Assembly (NCBI GenBank): GCA_933822405.4
Contig: CAKOGP040000258.1
Location: forward strand, 1 to 41,028
Origin: Cylindrotheca closterium
Taxonomy: Eukaryota > Bacillariophyta > Bacillariophyceae > Bacillariales > Bacillariaceae
Direction: 5' to 3'
DNA: 41,028 bases
Numbering within the stretch: position 1 is the stretch's first letter; each line of letters opens with the position of its first letter. This document shows, piece after piece, positions 11,069 through 21,128 of this stretch. The notes beneath the pieces were generated by a model, which did not search any database, was not told the DNA's origin, and saw only the letters and a list, made by a program, of their open reading frames with translations. A program made the position numbers and the translations under genes.

Positions 11069-11968
11069 ATGAAGACCGCTATCCTTGCCTCCCTTATTGC
11101 CTCCGCCGCTGCTTTTGCGCCTGCTCAAGAAGGATCTCGCGCTTCAGTTGCTGTCCAAGAATCTCAGGTGAGTCCTCGCTCATTGGTGTTTTATCGAAAC
11201 ATTTGATATCAATGCATCCATTCATTGGCTTACCAACTTTTTTCTCGTTTCGTCCATCTTCTTGTATGTAATCCTCAATCCATCTTGCTTATATACAACC
11301 TTATCCTAAAATAGGCCGATCTTGAAGCCTTGGCAGGAAAGTTGAACCCAGTCGTCAAATACTACGATCCTCTTCGACTTTCGTCTTGGAATTTGTGGGA
11401 AGCCGGTGATGCCGAAACCATTGGTTTCCTCCGTCACGCCGAAATCAAGCACGGACGTGTTGCCATGTTTGCTTTCGTCGGATACTGCGTCCAATCCAAC
11501 TTCCACTGGCCTTGGCCCATGAAGTTGGATGGAACTCCTTTCCCATCCACGGACCTTTCTCCTCCAGAACAATGGGCTGCTCTTCCCATCGAATCCAAGC
11601 ACCAAATCATCACTTTCATTGGATTCTTGGAGGTCTACTCTGAATTGGCCTCTTCTCTCAGCACTACTGAGGGACAAGCTCACTACATGAAGGGTGGAAA
11701 GCCAGGTGCCTTCCCTGCCTTTGGAGCTGCCATTCCTCACCCAGTTCCATTCAACCTCTTTGATCCCTTTGGTTTCTCCAGCGGCAAGTCCGAGGAAGCC
11801 AAGGCCGCTGGTTTGGTAAAGGAAATCAACAACGGTCGTCTGGCCATGTTGGGACTCTTTGGATTCTTGACCGAGCAAACCATCCCTGGATCCGTTCCTC
11901 TCTTGACTGGAATCGTCAAGCCATACGAGGGTGCCTTGATTGCTGGAAAGGACTTTACTTTCTTCTAA
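11069..11968 (+). CDS. Fucoxanthin-chlorophyll a/c light-harvesting protein (FCP)
   Basis: Exons 11069-11167 and 11315-11968 (147-nt GTGAGT...AATAG intron) give 250 residues. The N terminus MKTAILASLIASAAAFAPA is a signal peptide ending in an ASAFAP-type motif, the hallmark of import into diatom plastids. The mature protein has three thylakoid helices. Helix 1 contains AEIKHGRVAM (75-84) and helix 3 contains KEINNGRLAM (202-211), each with the Glu/Arg pair and His or Asn that bind chlorophyll. Helix 2 lies at about 125-143. The DLSPPEQW and HYMKGGKPGAFP loops fit the FCP superfamily; I do not assign a subclass. A broken 3' copy lies at 18355-18523. Confidence 0.95.
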
Positions 11969-12526
11969 ATAATTTTTTGAGAGTCAAAGAGCACAAACAC
12001 AATAGAATAAATTGTTGTATCAAACTATTTTTTTCCTACAATCCACCCATCCTTTTTTGTAGATCCTGGAGTCAGCAAGTTGAATACGATTGCTTGTATT
12101 GCCATGTCCTCTAGTAGTTGGCTTGAAGAAGACCAGCATGGGGGTGATGCTGTTGTCGGAGTGGTCAGAGTGAAAGGAGAATACCTGTGGGGACTACGTC
12201 AAGGCGAATGATCTGAAAGGTTCCAAGAGAATACATGACGTTCTATTTGCGTCTATTTACATTGCATTTTGTTTGTTTGTCTAATTTGGTTGCGTTCTAC
12301 TTGAAAGTAGTGTATTGATGCATATCATTTTTTTTGCATTCATTCTTGTTGCAGTCTCGAACAAAGTCGGCAGTCTTGCTTGTGGAACATTATTCCATGT
12401 TTTCGTATAGATTTTCTTGTTGCAGTCTTGACCAAAGTCGGCTGTCTTGCTTGTGGAAAGTTCTTCCATGTTCTTGCATACTGAGCCATCCATGGCCCAT
12501 TCATTTTCAGTTTATGCATGTCCAGT
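11969..12526. other. 3' region of FCP and downstream spacer
   Basis: AT-rich sequence after the FCP stop, related to the sequence after the FCP fragment at 18523. From 12162 onward it matches 18751 onward, with identity increasing toward the repeat-protein gene. Two 71-bp tandem units lie at 12343-12484. No gene is supported. Confidence 0.5.
12343..12484. repeat. Two 71-bp tandem units
   Basis: Units 12343-12413 and 12414-12484 each begin ttcttgttgcagtct and share aaagtcgg.(a/t)gtcttgcttgtgga and ttccatgtt. They lie just after the stop codon of the minus-strand repeat-protein gene, so they are probably in its 3' untranslated region. The same pair occurs in copy B. Confidence 0.75.
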
Positions 12527-14539
12527 TTATGCATGTCCGAAGGATGGATCATCAAAGATGTCCAATGAGCTTGTTGGCTCACATCCAAATTCAGCTCTGT
12601 ACCATTCAGAAAAGGAGGCGAGATGAGAAGAGTCAAAGACATCATTCTCATACTCGATTTTCATTTCGTTCATTCCTCTCTTTTGTCGCAAGAGTTCTTG
12701 TTTTTTCGCATCTCGACGTTGTTGCTCAATCTTGCGACGACCAGCCTTGTTTTGTGCTACTACGCGTTCTTTGAATTGTCCACGACGTCTCGTGAAATTC
12801 GAAGCAGTGAAGCTGCAGCAGGCATCGGTAGTAGATTCCTCATAATCGATTTCCATTTTCACTTCGTCTTCCTCATGGTCGATTTCCATATCCTCATGTC
12901 CGCCATCCATTCGTTCTTGTTGTTTCACAGCATCTCGACGCTGTTGCTCCATCTTGATACGGTCGGCCTTCTTTTGTGCTCGAAGGTATTGCTTGAATTG
13001 TCCACGACGTCCCTTGACTTTCTTGCCAGCAGCTCGCGCAATGCTATGCTTGGACATCCAAAATGGAACGACCTTTCGCTTGCCTTTCAAGTCTGCAAAC
13101 GATTCAGATTCCTCTTTCTTGTAGAAGAGTGAAGGGGAAGATTCAACTTTATCCTCTTCAGCAAAAGAAGACAATGCAGAAAGTACAGCAGCAGCAGCTG
13201 CATCCACGTGTTCCACTTCATCTTCATCATCGTCCAAGTTGTTCTTTTCCTTATCGGCTGCAATTGCAATGTTGGCCAACATATCCGACGAGGAAAGAAC
13301 AATAATGGAACTATCAGTCGATTCAGTGGTGGCAATGGGAGTCGCTGTTGCTTCTTCCTGCTTGTCTTCTTGGTGATGGTGGTGGTGGTGGTGGTCAACG
13401 ATGATACTGACCAATGAGCTCACATAATATTCGGGCTCTTTCCCCCCAAAGAAAGTAGTAAAGGAGGTTGGTGGCGACAATTGCATGACTGCGCCAAGGC
13501 TGAAGCGTTGAGTCCAGCACTGTGGAACAGGTGTTGGCAAAGAAGCCAATGCGCATGACATAACCGTTCCAATGGTGCTCGTGTTGACAAACTCTTGAGC
13601 GAGCTCGATAATGCGTGGGAGGACCATGGAAGGGTCAGAAGTTCGGATCAAGTTTCGTGGAGTCCATACAATGATCTCGCGTGAAGCTCTGAGGACCATG
13701 TGACGTGGAGCTCTAGGGACCAGTTGGAGGAAAGTCTCGCTGATGGGAAGAGCAAGAAATTCGCTCTTCTTCTTGTTGAGAACAGCACTGATGTCAGATT
13801 CCAAACCTCTTTTGTTGATCGTTTGGATAGCATCGATAATGGTCCGTAGAAAGGCTGCGATAACGGTGGCACAGAAAGAGGTTCGGATCAAGTATCGTGG
13901 AGTCCAGACAATAATCTCGCGTGAAGCTCTGAGGATCAAGTGTCGTGGAGCTCTGGGGATGAGCTGGAGGAAAGTTTCGCTGATTGGAAGAGCCAGGATC
14001 TTAATGTTCTTGTGGTTGTTGTTGCAGTAAGATTCCAAGGCTCTGTTGGCGACTTTTTCGAGAGCATCGATGATGGAAAGGGCTGTAATAATGGTGGCAC
14101 GGATAGTGGAGGTTGGGATCAAGTGTCGTGGGGTCCAGAAAATGATCTCCTGTGGAGATCTGAAGACCCAGTGTCGTGGACGAGCTCTGAGGATGAGCTG
14201 TAGGTAAGTTTCGCTGAGTGGAAGAGCCAAGATTTTGATGTTCTTGATGTTCTTGTTGTTCTTGAAAGCAGCAGCATCGCTGTCGGGTTCAAGAACTCTG
14301 TTGGCGATAGTTTGGACAGCATCGATGATGGCTGCAACGGTAGCAACGGTGGTGTTTGTAAGAAGTGCAGCGATTCCGTTGTTGATGACATTGCGGACTG
14401 GCGCAATCACAATCTGGGCTCGATTAACGAGCTGTTCGATAATGGCAGGTGTAAAGGCGACTAGCACGACAAGAAGAGTCAACGCTAGTTGCGTGATGGT
14501 GTTGATGTTGTTGTTGGTGGTAGTGAGTAGGCAAATCAT
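12527..14539 (-). CDS. Membrane-anchored protein with three ~80-residue repeats, copy A
   Basis: The ATG at 14537-14539 gives 670 residues; the frame is open 33 bases further upstream only from a TTG. A hydrophobic segment at about 17-32 may be a signal peptide or anchor. Three repeats follow. Their best conserved parts are at about 102-144, 179-221 and 259-301, with the pattern LALP(L/I)SET(Y/F)LQL, then RA.PRH, then (S/A).(Q/R)EII.WTPR.LI.TS. Each is preceded by a helix-like IIDA.....N..LE segment. A His run (about 382-389), Gln/Glu-rich and acidic stretches follow. Two related basic modules, RRGQFK......AQ.KA.R.K.EQQRRDA.KQ, lie in the last quarter, with acidic residues between them. I do not recognise the family. 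Copy B at 19116-21128 is the same protein. Confidence 0.75.
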   Translation of the reverse strand: MICLLTTTNNNINTITQLALTLLVVLVAFTPAIIEQLVNRAQIVIAPVRNVINNGIAALLTNTTVATVAAIIDAVQTIANRVLEPDSDAAAFKNNKNIKNIKILALPLSETYLQLILRARPRHWVFRSPQEIIFWTPRHLIPTSTIRATIITALSIIDALEKVANRALESYCNNNHKNIKILALPISETFLQLIPRAPRHLILRASREIIVWTPRYLIRTSFCATVIAAFLRTIIDAIQTINKRGLESDISAVLNKKKSEFLALPISETFLQLVPRAPRHMVLRASREIIVWTPRNLIRTSDPSMVLPRIIELAQEFVNTSTIGTVMSCALASLPTPVPQCWTQRFSLGAVMQLSPPTSFTTFFGGKEPEYYVSSLVSIIVDHHHHHHHQEDKQEEATATPIATTESTDSSIIVLSSSDMLANIAIAADKEKNNLDDDEDEVEHVDAAAAAVLSALSSFAEEDKVESSPSLFYKKEESESFADLKGKRKVVPFWMSKHSIARAAGKKVKGRRGQFKQYLRAQKKADRIKMEQQRRDAVKQQERMDGGHEDMEIDHEEDEVKMEIDYEESTTDACCSFTASNFTRRRGQFKERVVAQNKAGRRKIEQQRRDAKKQELLRQKRGMNEMKIEYENDVFDSSHLASFSEWYRAEFGCEPTSSLDIFDDPSFGHA

Positions 14540-15352
14540 GTTTGTTCTGTCTTGTGACTGTCGGCAAGCCAAGTAAAAGTGAGACTAGTGAAATGAAAGT
14601 CAGACTTCCACGATGATTGCCGAAAAGTCGAAACGGGTTCTGAATAGTTTGGGCATCGTCTGCAACGCTCCAAGCATCTTCATCATCACCATCGTGGAAC
14701 TAACACGAAATCATTTCAGCCACGACTGAAATTGGCTAACTGAAGCTGCTCAACGAAACAATCCTCAATCAGATGATTATTTGGGTGATTTGCAGTCCTG
14801 GCATGTTGGAGGTGCTTTTGAGTCTATGGCGGGCGCAAGAGCTTCACCGTCATTGTCATCTCTCTCCTTGTTATTTTGACGACGACAATTTGAAATTACT
14901 TTCATCATTATCGCTTTGTCTGCCCTTCATCCTTTTGTGACGTACACGTACACGTGTACACATGTACACTGTACGTGTACACGTACACGTGCAGCTACAA
15001 ATAAATCATCAACTCGCTCCGCCAGGCCGGCCGCGCACGCGATACACACGCGGGTGCTGTTTTTTTCATTTGCTTCATTTTCAATTTCGCAAGATTTTAG
15101 GAGTGTAAAATATACTGTATGTCAGCTGTCGGCGGGGAAACACACGTTATTCTCATTCAAAAAATCCTCATAATAATTGATTTGCGCGATATTTCTATTC
15201 TATTTGGGCGACGAAGATGATCATTTTCTAGGTCAAGTCACGACAGCCATATGATGATGTAGTATCAACGGGCTGTAACCTAAAAGACAAAGAGACTGAC
15301 TCAATGCGCGTATTGCCTTGTCAGATCAAATCGCAAACACTAACTATACGTT
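14540..15352. other. Upstream region of the repeat-protein gene and spacer
   Basis: Bases 14540-14876 belong to the duplicated block and probably hold the minus-strand promoter. The rest is spacer with a GTAC-rich palindromic cluster at 14939-14992. No gene is supported. Confidence 0.4.
14939..14992. repeat. GTAC/GTGTAC palindromic cluster
   Basis: The sequence alternates cgtacac and gtgtacg units. It includes a perfect 12-bp palindrome at 14948-14959 (gtacacgtgtac) and a perfect 16-bp palindrome at 14971-14986 (gtacgtgtacacgtac). It could fold into cruciform structures. A shorter diverged relative (acgtatgtacgtgtaca) lies near 21566, at the matching side of copy B. Confidence 0.8.
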
Positions 15353-16935
15353 TCAATGTCCATTCAATTTGAATGGCTCGTTCCACTTTATTCCCAACCT
15401 CATTGCTTCCTTTTTCAAGTAACCCAAAATGAACCCAGCCTTTGGTCGATCCTTCGCTTCATAAACCCAGCACATATCGATAGCTTCCAATAACACCTCG
15501 TTGATTGGACCGGATGGGTTACTTATTTGTTCACGGAGGAATGGTGGCTTTATTCCCTCCAGAATCGCCTTCTGCGCAACCTCATTGTCGTATCCGTACC
15601 AAACTGGAAGCCCCGATACCACCTCTACAAGCAGGCTTCCTAATGCCCATACATCGATAGCCGCAGTTTGGGGTGCCCCCTTGATGTACTCTTCTGGCGC
15701 TCGGAACTGAATATGCAATTGCAATAAGCAATGGATTAGATCGTCGATCGTGGTATCTACTACTACAGTACTTGGAATCACTCAGACTACGCATGCGAAC
15801 GAAACCACCTTCTCACCTTGTCTCCATTGTGACCGATTGTGTACGGACAGGCCTCTTGCGTTTTCTTGTTCCATCGGATGAAACGCCCTCGATTAAAGTC
15901 ACTCAGTTTGAATCTGCCGTTTACGAAAATATACTGTTTGGTGGCAAAGTCTCCGTGAGTAGTGCTCGAGATGCCCGTGCCCTCCAGATTGTGCAGATCG
16001 GCCAAAGCTTGAGTAACCTGGGTAGCAATCTGAAGCTTTTGGTTTTGCGTTATGCGTCTATAATGATCGCCATGCAAAAAGTCACCAAGGTTTCCGCCCT
16101 TGCCATATTCAATGACTTGAGCAAACCCACAAAAACTATAGGTATCGACGACATAGTCGGAGCCAGACGCTCGTTCCATGAGCAAAGAATCGCGCCGCAC
16201 GCGATCGAAGTTACGGTCACTGTAATCCCTTTCGTACTTTAGAATCTTGACAATGTGGGTGGCTCCGTCAATGTCCTTCATCTTGTAGATCGTATTATAG
16301 CCTCCTTCTGTTAACACTTCCATTTGTTGTGCTACGTCAACCTCATGCATGAGGTTACAGCTAGGAAAGCTCGTCTCTTGCCAAGGATCCATGGGTTCAC
16401 AATCTCCCTCTCTTAGTGGGTCTCGTTGCCACTTCTTGTATTGATAGCTATTTCTTAGATTCTTCTTGGCACGTCTCTCGCTCTTTGTGATTTGAATTTC
16501 ATGTTCCGACTCCTTGTGTACACTATGATGAACAAGATTCTGAACTGCTTGAAAGGACGAGTCGTCCACTTGAAGAACTCTTGGCTGTCGAAAGCTGGTG
16601 TCACTTGTTTGTTTTCCTCTCACCGAAAGCCTCCTCTGCATACCCTCCACCGTTGGGAGTGCCGATATTGAATCGAATCGACTTGCCACTGAATGTAGGC
16701 ACAAAAGAAGCATGCTTGCCTGGAAAGACCAGATCAGCTGGTGATTTTGTCGTAGCCGAGCAATACTTCCACTTACACGACGATTGCAGCTTTTCGTGCA
16801 GGCTTCTCGATTGGCTTCTTGAGGGCTAGTCGAGAGTGGATTTCCATCATTGTCGTGGTACTCTTCACCGCTCCTGTTGGACTCCACATATGAGCAGTTT
16901 CGCCATCTTTCATGGCTCGCGCCTTTTCGGATCAT
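15353..16935 (-). CDS. Membrane-anchored protein kinase with atypical catalytic loop
   Basis: Exons 16935-15817 and 15706-15353 (110-nt GTGAGA...TTCAG intron) give 490 residues. A hydrophobic segment at about 66-84 probably spans a membrane. The kinase domain begins near 205. It has a glycine-loop-like EGGYNTIYK (210-218), the VAIK-type lysine in HIVKILKY (K230), catalytic loop HGDFATKQ (327-334), metal site DFN (346-348) in place of DFG, then FRAPEEY (374-380), DVWALG (subdomain IX) and KDRPKAG (XI). HGD replaces HRD and Gln stands where Asn usually is, so activity is likely but not certain. The intron falls between DFN and APE. A decayed paralogue lies at 17330-18330. Confidence 0.88.
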
Positions 16936-17329
16936 TGTAATATTGTTGTAGAATGAAATGTTTTCGAAAACGCACCTCTCACAAATCTATCCGTTGGGAG
17001 GATATCATTGCGTCACGGAATCTTGAAGCGATTTTCAAAAGAACACGGTACACGTGTATAAGGTGAATTTTGGCGAGATGGCACGCGTGATCCTGTATCC
17101 AAGGCGACAACCATATAACAAATTTCGTATGGAATCTGCCTGCCCGCCAAACACAGAGGAGAGTTTCTGGATTTATTTAACGGAGAAGATGGAGAAGAAA
17201 ACCTGCGAAGGAACAGAGAAAACCTGCGACAATGATTCCTTCATTCAATGCGAGCTCGATATCATTCACTCATTATTCGACAGTTCCCAAAAAGTTCCTA
17301 ATACAGTACAGTGCTACTGTATAGCTGAA
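16936..17329. other. Spacer upstream of the kinase gene
   Basis: This is probably the promoter side of the minus-strand kinase. An open frame on the plus strand (17054-17452) runs over it into the antisense of the decayed kinase and shows no family features, so it is not called. Confidence 0.4.
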
Positions 17330-18330
17330 ACTTTATTCCACAGACGTCAAAGTGTTTCTCCGCACCCCCTCATAGAGCTTGTCCCACTGCAAACCAAGTT
17401 GTGTTGCTTCACCCTTCAGAAAGTCGACGGTGACATTCTTGCTAGCCTTTGACCTCTCAGCGTGGGTTCGTAGACATAATACATTCCAATAGCGCAGCTT
17501 TCATCAGCACCTGAGTGACTAGGTCGGATTAATTTATATCTTTCCTTATAGTGGTGGCAACATACCGTCGCTGATAGCTTTTTGGGCAACTTCTATGCCA
17601 TACCCATACCATGCCTCTTGACCGGTAATCAATCATCTTTACAAATATACTTCAGAGTTCATTGCGGCCGTTTGTGAAGGATAAAGTTGTGTTCTTCTGG
17701 CGATCGTAACTGTCCAGAAACGTGAGCATAATGAAAAAAACGATGTCATTCAGGTTTGATAACAATAACCGATCCAATCTACCCTATCCAATTTTGATCT
17801 TCACCTACCTTTCCGCAATTGCTTCGTATCGTGCAAGAACATGGTTCTTGTAGCTTGCTGTTCCATTGAATGAGACGTCCTCTACTGAAATCGTTCAAGT
17901 TGAATATCCCATGATCAAAATGTATTGCTATGCCGCAATATCCCCGTGAGTCATGCTGGAAATGCCGTCGCCATCGAGATTGTGGACATCGGTCAAGGAT
18001 TGAGATATCTGAGTAGCTACTTGCAGCTTTTGATCTTGTGACAAATCATGATATCTATCTTCCATCCAAGAATCAAGACCCCCATCTTTTCCAAACTCGA
18101 TGAACTTATGCCACGTTCCATGACGGGAGAATCCCGGCGGACGCGGTCAAAATTGCTTTCCGTGTAAAAAGTCTTGCTTTTATTGTACCTCAGAATCTTG
18201 ACAATATGCGTGTGGAACCATCTATATCGGTCATCTTGAACACTGCGTTGAGTCCTCCCCTGGCCAGATAAGTCGCCTGAGTGACGAGTGCCTCGTGGAT
18301 TCCTGTCCATATTGAAGGTGCTTTTGTAGT
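17330..18330 (-). pseudogene. Decayed paralogue of the membrane-anchored protein kinase
   Basis: Reading the minus strand from 18330 down, fragments align in order to the intact kinase at 15353-16935. They are NAVFKMTDIDG then HIVKILRYNK with a frameshift near 18212, NFDRVRRDSPVMER, FNLNDFSRGRLIQWN followed by a GTAGGT donor at the same intron position, LRSPEEH, QTAAMNSEV, WYGYGIEVAQKAISDG, YVYEP, and FLKGEATQLGLQWDKLYEG. Frameshifts and stop codons lie between them, for example two stops before the ITGQEAWYGYG segment. The 5' end is replaced by a fragment of the FCP gene. A functional heavily spliced gene is unlikely. Confidence 0.8.
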
Positions 18331-18354
18331 CCATTGCCATCACTTTGGAGATTA

Positions 18355-18523
18355 GCCGCTGGTTTAGTAAAGGAAATCAACAACGGTCGTCTGACCATGT
18401 TGGGACTATTTGGATTCTTGACCGAGCAAACCATCCCTGGACCCGTTTCACTCTTGACTGGAATCGTCAAGCCTTTCGCGGCTGGGTGCTTTGATTGCTG
18501 GAAAGGACTTTACTGTCTTCTAA
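18355..18523 (+). pseudogene. 3' fragment of the FCP gene
   Basis: The fragment starts abruptly at a sequence equal to 11804 and encodes AAGLVKEINNGRLTMLGLFG, FLTEQTIPG and LLTGIVKP, the third helix and C terminus of the intact FCP. A net four-base insertion after GIVKP breaks the frame before the original TAA at 18521. The 3' flank is also related. No promoter, presequence, helix 1 or helix 2 is present. Confidence 0.9.
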
Positions 18524-19115
18524 ATAATTTTTTGAGAGTCAAACAGCACAAACACATTAGAATAAATTGTTGTATCAAACTATTTTATACATCCATCCTT
18601 TTGCTGTTGTTGAAACCTATTCTTGTATATACTTGTGCATGTGTTATTCAATTCATGCGAAGTCTATCGTTGTCATTCATTTTTGACTAAGCTAAGATGC
18701 TGGAGCAAGGTTTTCAAACAAGTTAGATAAGATTGCTTTGCGTCTCCAACTGGTCAGAGTAAAAGGAGGATACCTGTGGGGACTAGTTCAAGGCGAATGA
18801 TCTGAAAGCTTCCAAGGGGATACACGACGTTCTATTTGCGTCTATTTACATTGCATTTTGTTTGTTTGTCTAATTTGGTTGCGTTCTACTTGAAAGTAGT
18901 GTATTGATGCATATCATTTGTTTTGCATTCATTCTTGTTGCAGTCTCGAACAAAGTCGGCAGTCTTGCTTGTGGAACGTTATTCCATGTTTTCGTATAGA
19001 TTTTCTTGTTGCAGTCTCGACCAAAGTCGGCTGTCTTGCTTGTGGAAAGTTCTTCCATGTTCTTGCATACTGAGCCATCCATGGCCCATTCATTTTCAGT
19101 TTATGCATGTCCAGT
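18524..19115. other. 3' region after the FCP fragment and spacer
   Basis: This is the counterpart of 11969-12526. It is diverged at first, then matches closely from 18751. It includes the 71-bp tandem pair at 18932-19073. No gene is supported. Confidence 0.5.
18932..19073. repeat. Two 71-bp tandem units, copy B
   Basis: Same arrangement as 12343-12484. The copies differ by single bases, such as gaacgtt in place of gaacatt in unit 1 and tctcgacc in place of tcttgacc in unit 2. Confidence 0.75.
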
Positions 19116-21128
19116 TTATGCATGTCCGAAGGATGGATCATCAAAGATGTCCAATGAGCTTGTTGGCTCACATCCAAATTCAGCTCTGTACCATTCAGAA
19201 AAGGAGGCGAGATGAGAAGAGTCAAAGACATCATTCTCATACTCGATTTTCATTTCGTTCATTCCTCTCTTTTGTCGCAAGAGTTCTTGTTTTTTCGCAT
19301 CTCGACGTTGTTGCTCAATCTTGCGACGACCAGCCTTGTTTTGTGCTACTACGCGTTCTTTGAATTGTCCACGACGTCTCGTGAAATTCGAAGCAGTGAA
19401 GCTGCAGCAGGCATCGGTAGTAGATTCCTCATAATCGATTTCCATTTTCACTTCGTCTTCCTCATGGTCGATTTCCATATCCTCATGTCCGCCATCCATT
19501 CGTTCTTGTTGTTTCACAGCATCTCGACGCTGTTGCTCCATCTTGATACGGTCGGCCTTCTTTTGTGCTCGAAGGTATTGCTTGAATTGTCCACGACGTC
19601 CCTTGACTTTCTTGCCAGCAGCTCGCGCAATGCTATGCTTGGACATCCAAAATGGAACGACCTTTCGCTTGCCTTTCAAGTCTGCAAACGATTCAGATTC
19701 CTCTTTCTTGTAGAAGAGTGAAGGGGAAGATTCAACTTTATCCTCTTCAGCAAAAGAAGACAATGCAGAAAGTACAGCAGCAGCAGCTGCATCCACGTGT
19801 TCCACTTCATCTTCATCATCGTCCAAGTTGTTCTTTTCCTTATCGGCTGCAATTGCAATGTTGGCCAACATATCCGACGAGGAAAGAACAATAATGGAAC
19901 TATCAGTCGATTCAGTGGTGGCAATGGGAGTCGCTGTTGCTTCTTCCTGCTTGTCTTCTTGGTGATGGTGGTGGTGGTGGTGGTCAACGATGATACTGAC
20001 CAATGAGCTCACATAATATTCGGGCTCTTTCCCCCCAAAGAAAGTAGTAAAGGAGGTTGGTGGCGACAATTGCATGACTGCGCCAAGGCTGAAGCGTTGA
20101 GTCCAGCACTGTGGAACAGGTGTTGGCAAAGAAGCCAATGCGCATGACATAACCGTTCCAATGGTGCTCGTGTTGACAAACTCTTGAGCGAGCTCGATAA
20201 TGCGTGGGAGGACCATGGAAGGGTCAGAAGTTCGGATCAAGTTTCGTGGAGTCCATACAATGATCTCGCGTGAAGCTCTGAGGACCATGTGACGTGGAGC
20301 TCTAGGGACCAGTTGGAGGAAAGTCTCGCTGATGGGAAGAGCAAGAAATTCGCTCTTCTTCTTGTTGAGAACAGCACTGATGTCAGATTCCAAACCTCTT
20401 TTGTTGATCGTTTGGATAGCATCGATAATGGTCCGTAGAAAGGCTGCGATAACGGTGGCACAGAAAGAGGTTCGGATCAAGTATCGTGGAGTCCAGACAA
20501 TAATCTCGCGTGAAGCTCTGAGGATCAAGTGTCGTGGAGCTCTGGGGATGAGCTGGAGGAAAGTTTCGCTGATTGGAAGAGCCAGGATCTTAATGTTCTT
20601 GTGGTTGTTGTTGCAGTAAGATTCCAAGGCTCTGTTGGCGACTTTTTCGAGAGCATCGATGATGGAAAGGGCTGTAATAATGGTGGCACGGATAGTGGAG
20701 GTTGGGATCAAGTGTCGTGGGGTCCAGAAAATGATCTCCTGTGGAGATCTGAAGACCCAGTGTCGTGGACGAGCTCTGAGGATGAGCTGTAGGTAAGTTT
20801 CGCTGAGTGGAAGAGCCAAGATTTTGATGTTCTTGATGTTCTTGTTGTTCTTGAAAGCAGCAGCATCGCTGTCGGGTTCAAGAACTCTGTTGGCGATAGT
20901 TTGGACAGCATCGATGATGGCTGCAACGGTAGCAACGGTGGTGTTTGTAAGAAGTGCAGCGATTCCGTTGTTGATGACATTGCGGACTGGCGCAATCACA
21001 ATCTGGGCTCGATTAACGAGCTGTTCGATAATGGCAGGTGTAAAGGCGACTAGCACGACAAGAAGAGTCAACGCTAGTTGCGTGATGGTGTTGATGTTGT
21101 TGTTGGTGGTAGTGAGTAGGCAAATCAT
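19116..21128 (-). CDS. Membrane-anchored protein with three ~80-residue repeats, copy B
   Basis: The ATG at 21126-21128 gives a 670-residue protein identical to that at 12527-14539. Overlapping frames on both strands also translate identically, so the DNA is the same or nearly the same over the 2013 coding bases. Domain layout, repeats and basic modules are as described for copy A. It lies downstream of the FCP fragment, as copy A lies downstream of the intact FCP, which shows that the pair FCP plus repeat protein was duplicated as a unit. Confidence 0.75.
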   Translation of the reverse strand: MICLLTTTNNNINTITQLALTLLVVLVAFTPAIIEQLVNRAQIVIAPVRNVINNGIAALLTNTTVATVAAIIDAVQTIANRVLEPDSDAAAFKNNKNIKNIKILALPLSETYLQLILRARPRHWVFRSPQEIIFWTPRHLIPTSTIRATIITALSIIDALEKVANRALESYCNNNHKNIKILALPISETFLQLIPRAPRHLILRASREIIVWTPRYLIRTSFCATVIAAFLRTIIDAIQTINKRGLESDISAVLNKKKSEFLALPISETFLQLVPRAPRHMVLRASREIIVWTPRNLIRTSDPSMVLPRIIELAQEFVNTSTIGTVMSCALASLPTPVPQCWTQRFSLGAVMQLSPPTSFTTFFGGKEPEYYVSSLVSIIVDHHHHHHHQEDKQEEATATPIATTESTDSSIIVLSSSDMLANIAIAADKEKNNLDDDEDEVEHVDAAAAAVLSALSSFAEEDKVESSPSLFYKKEESESFADLKGKRKVVPFWMSKHSIARAAGKKVKGRRGQFKQYLRAQKKADRIKMEQQRRDAVKQQERMDGGHEDMEIDHEEDEVKMEIDYEESTTDACCSFTASNFTRRRGQFKERVVAQNKAGRRKIEQQRRDAKKQELLRQKRGMNEMKIEYENDVFDSSHLASFSEWYRAEFGCEPTSSLDIFDDPSFGHA

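Larger units (their letters stand above)
12162..14876. repeat. Long duplicated block, copy A
   Basis: This block matches 18751-21465 at a constant offset of 6589. Single-base differences are frequent in the first 80 bases and scarce to about 12430. I found none by eye from there to 14876. The identical part spans the whole repeat-protein gene and about 300 bases of its upstream sequence. After 14876 the copies differ by an indel and then by many substitutions, although related traces continue to about 15000 and 21590. Confidence 0.9.

Noticed and set aside
14540..14572. Upstream extension of the repeat protein by 11 codons
   Set aside because: It would need a TTG start. The ATG at 14539 leads directly into a hydrophobic N terminus and is more plausible.
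17054..17452. 132-codon plus-strand open frame
   Set aside because: It overlaps the antisense of the decayed kinase C terminus, which explains part of its openness, and has no domain or paralogue support.
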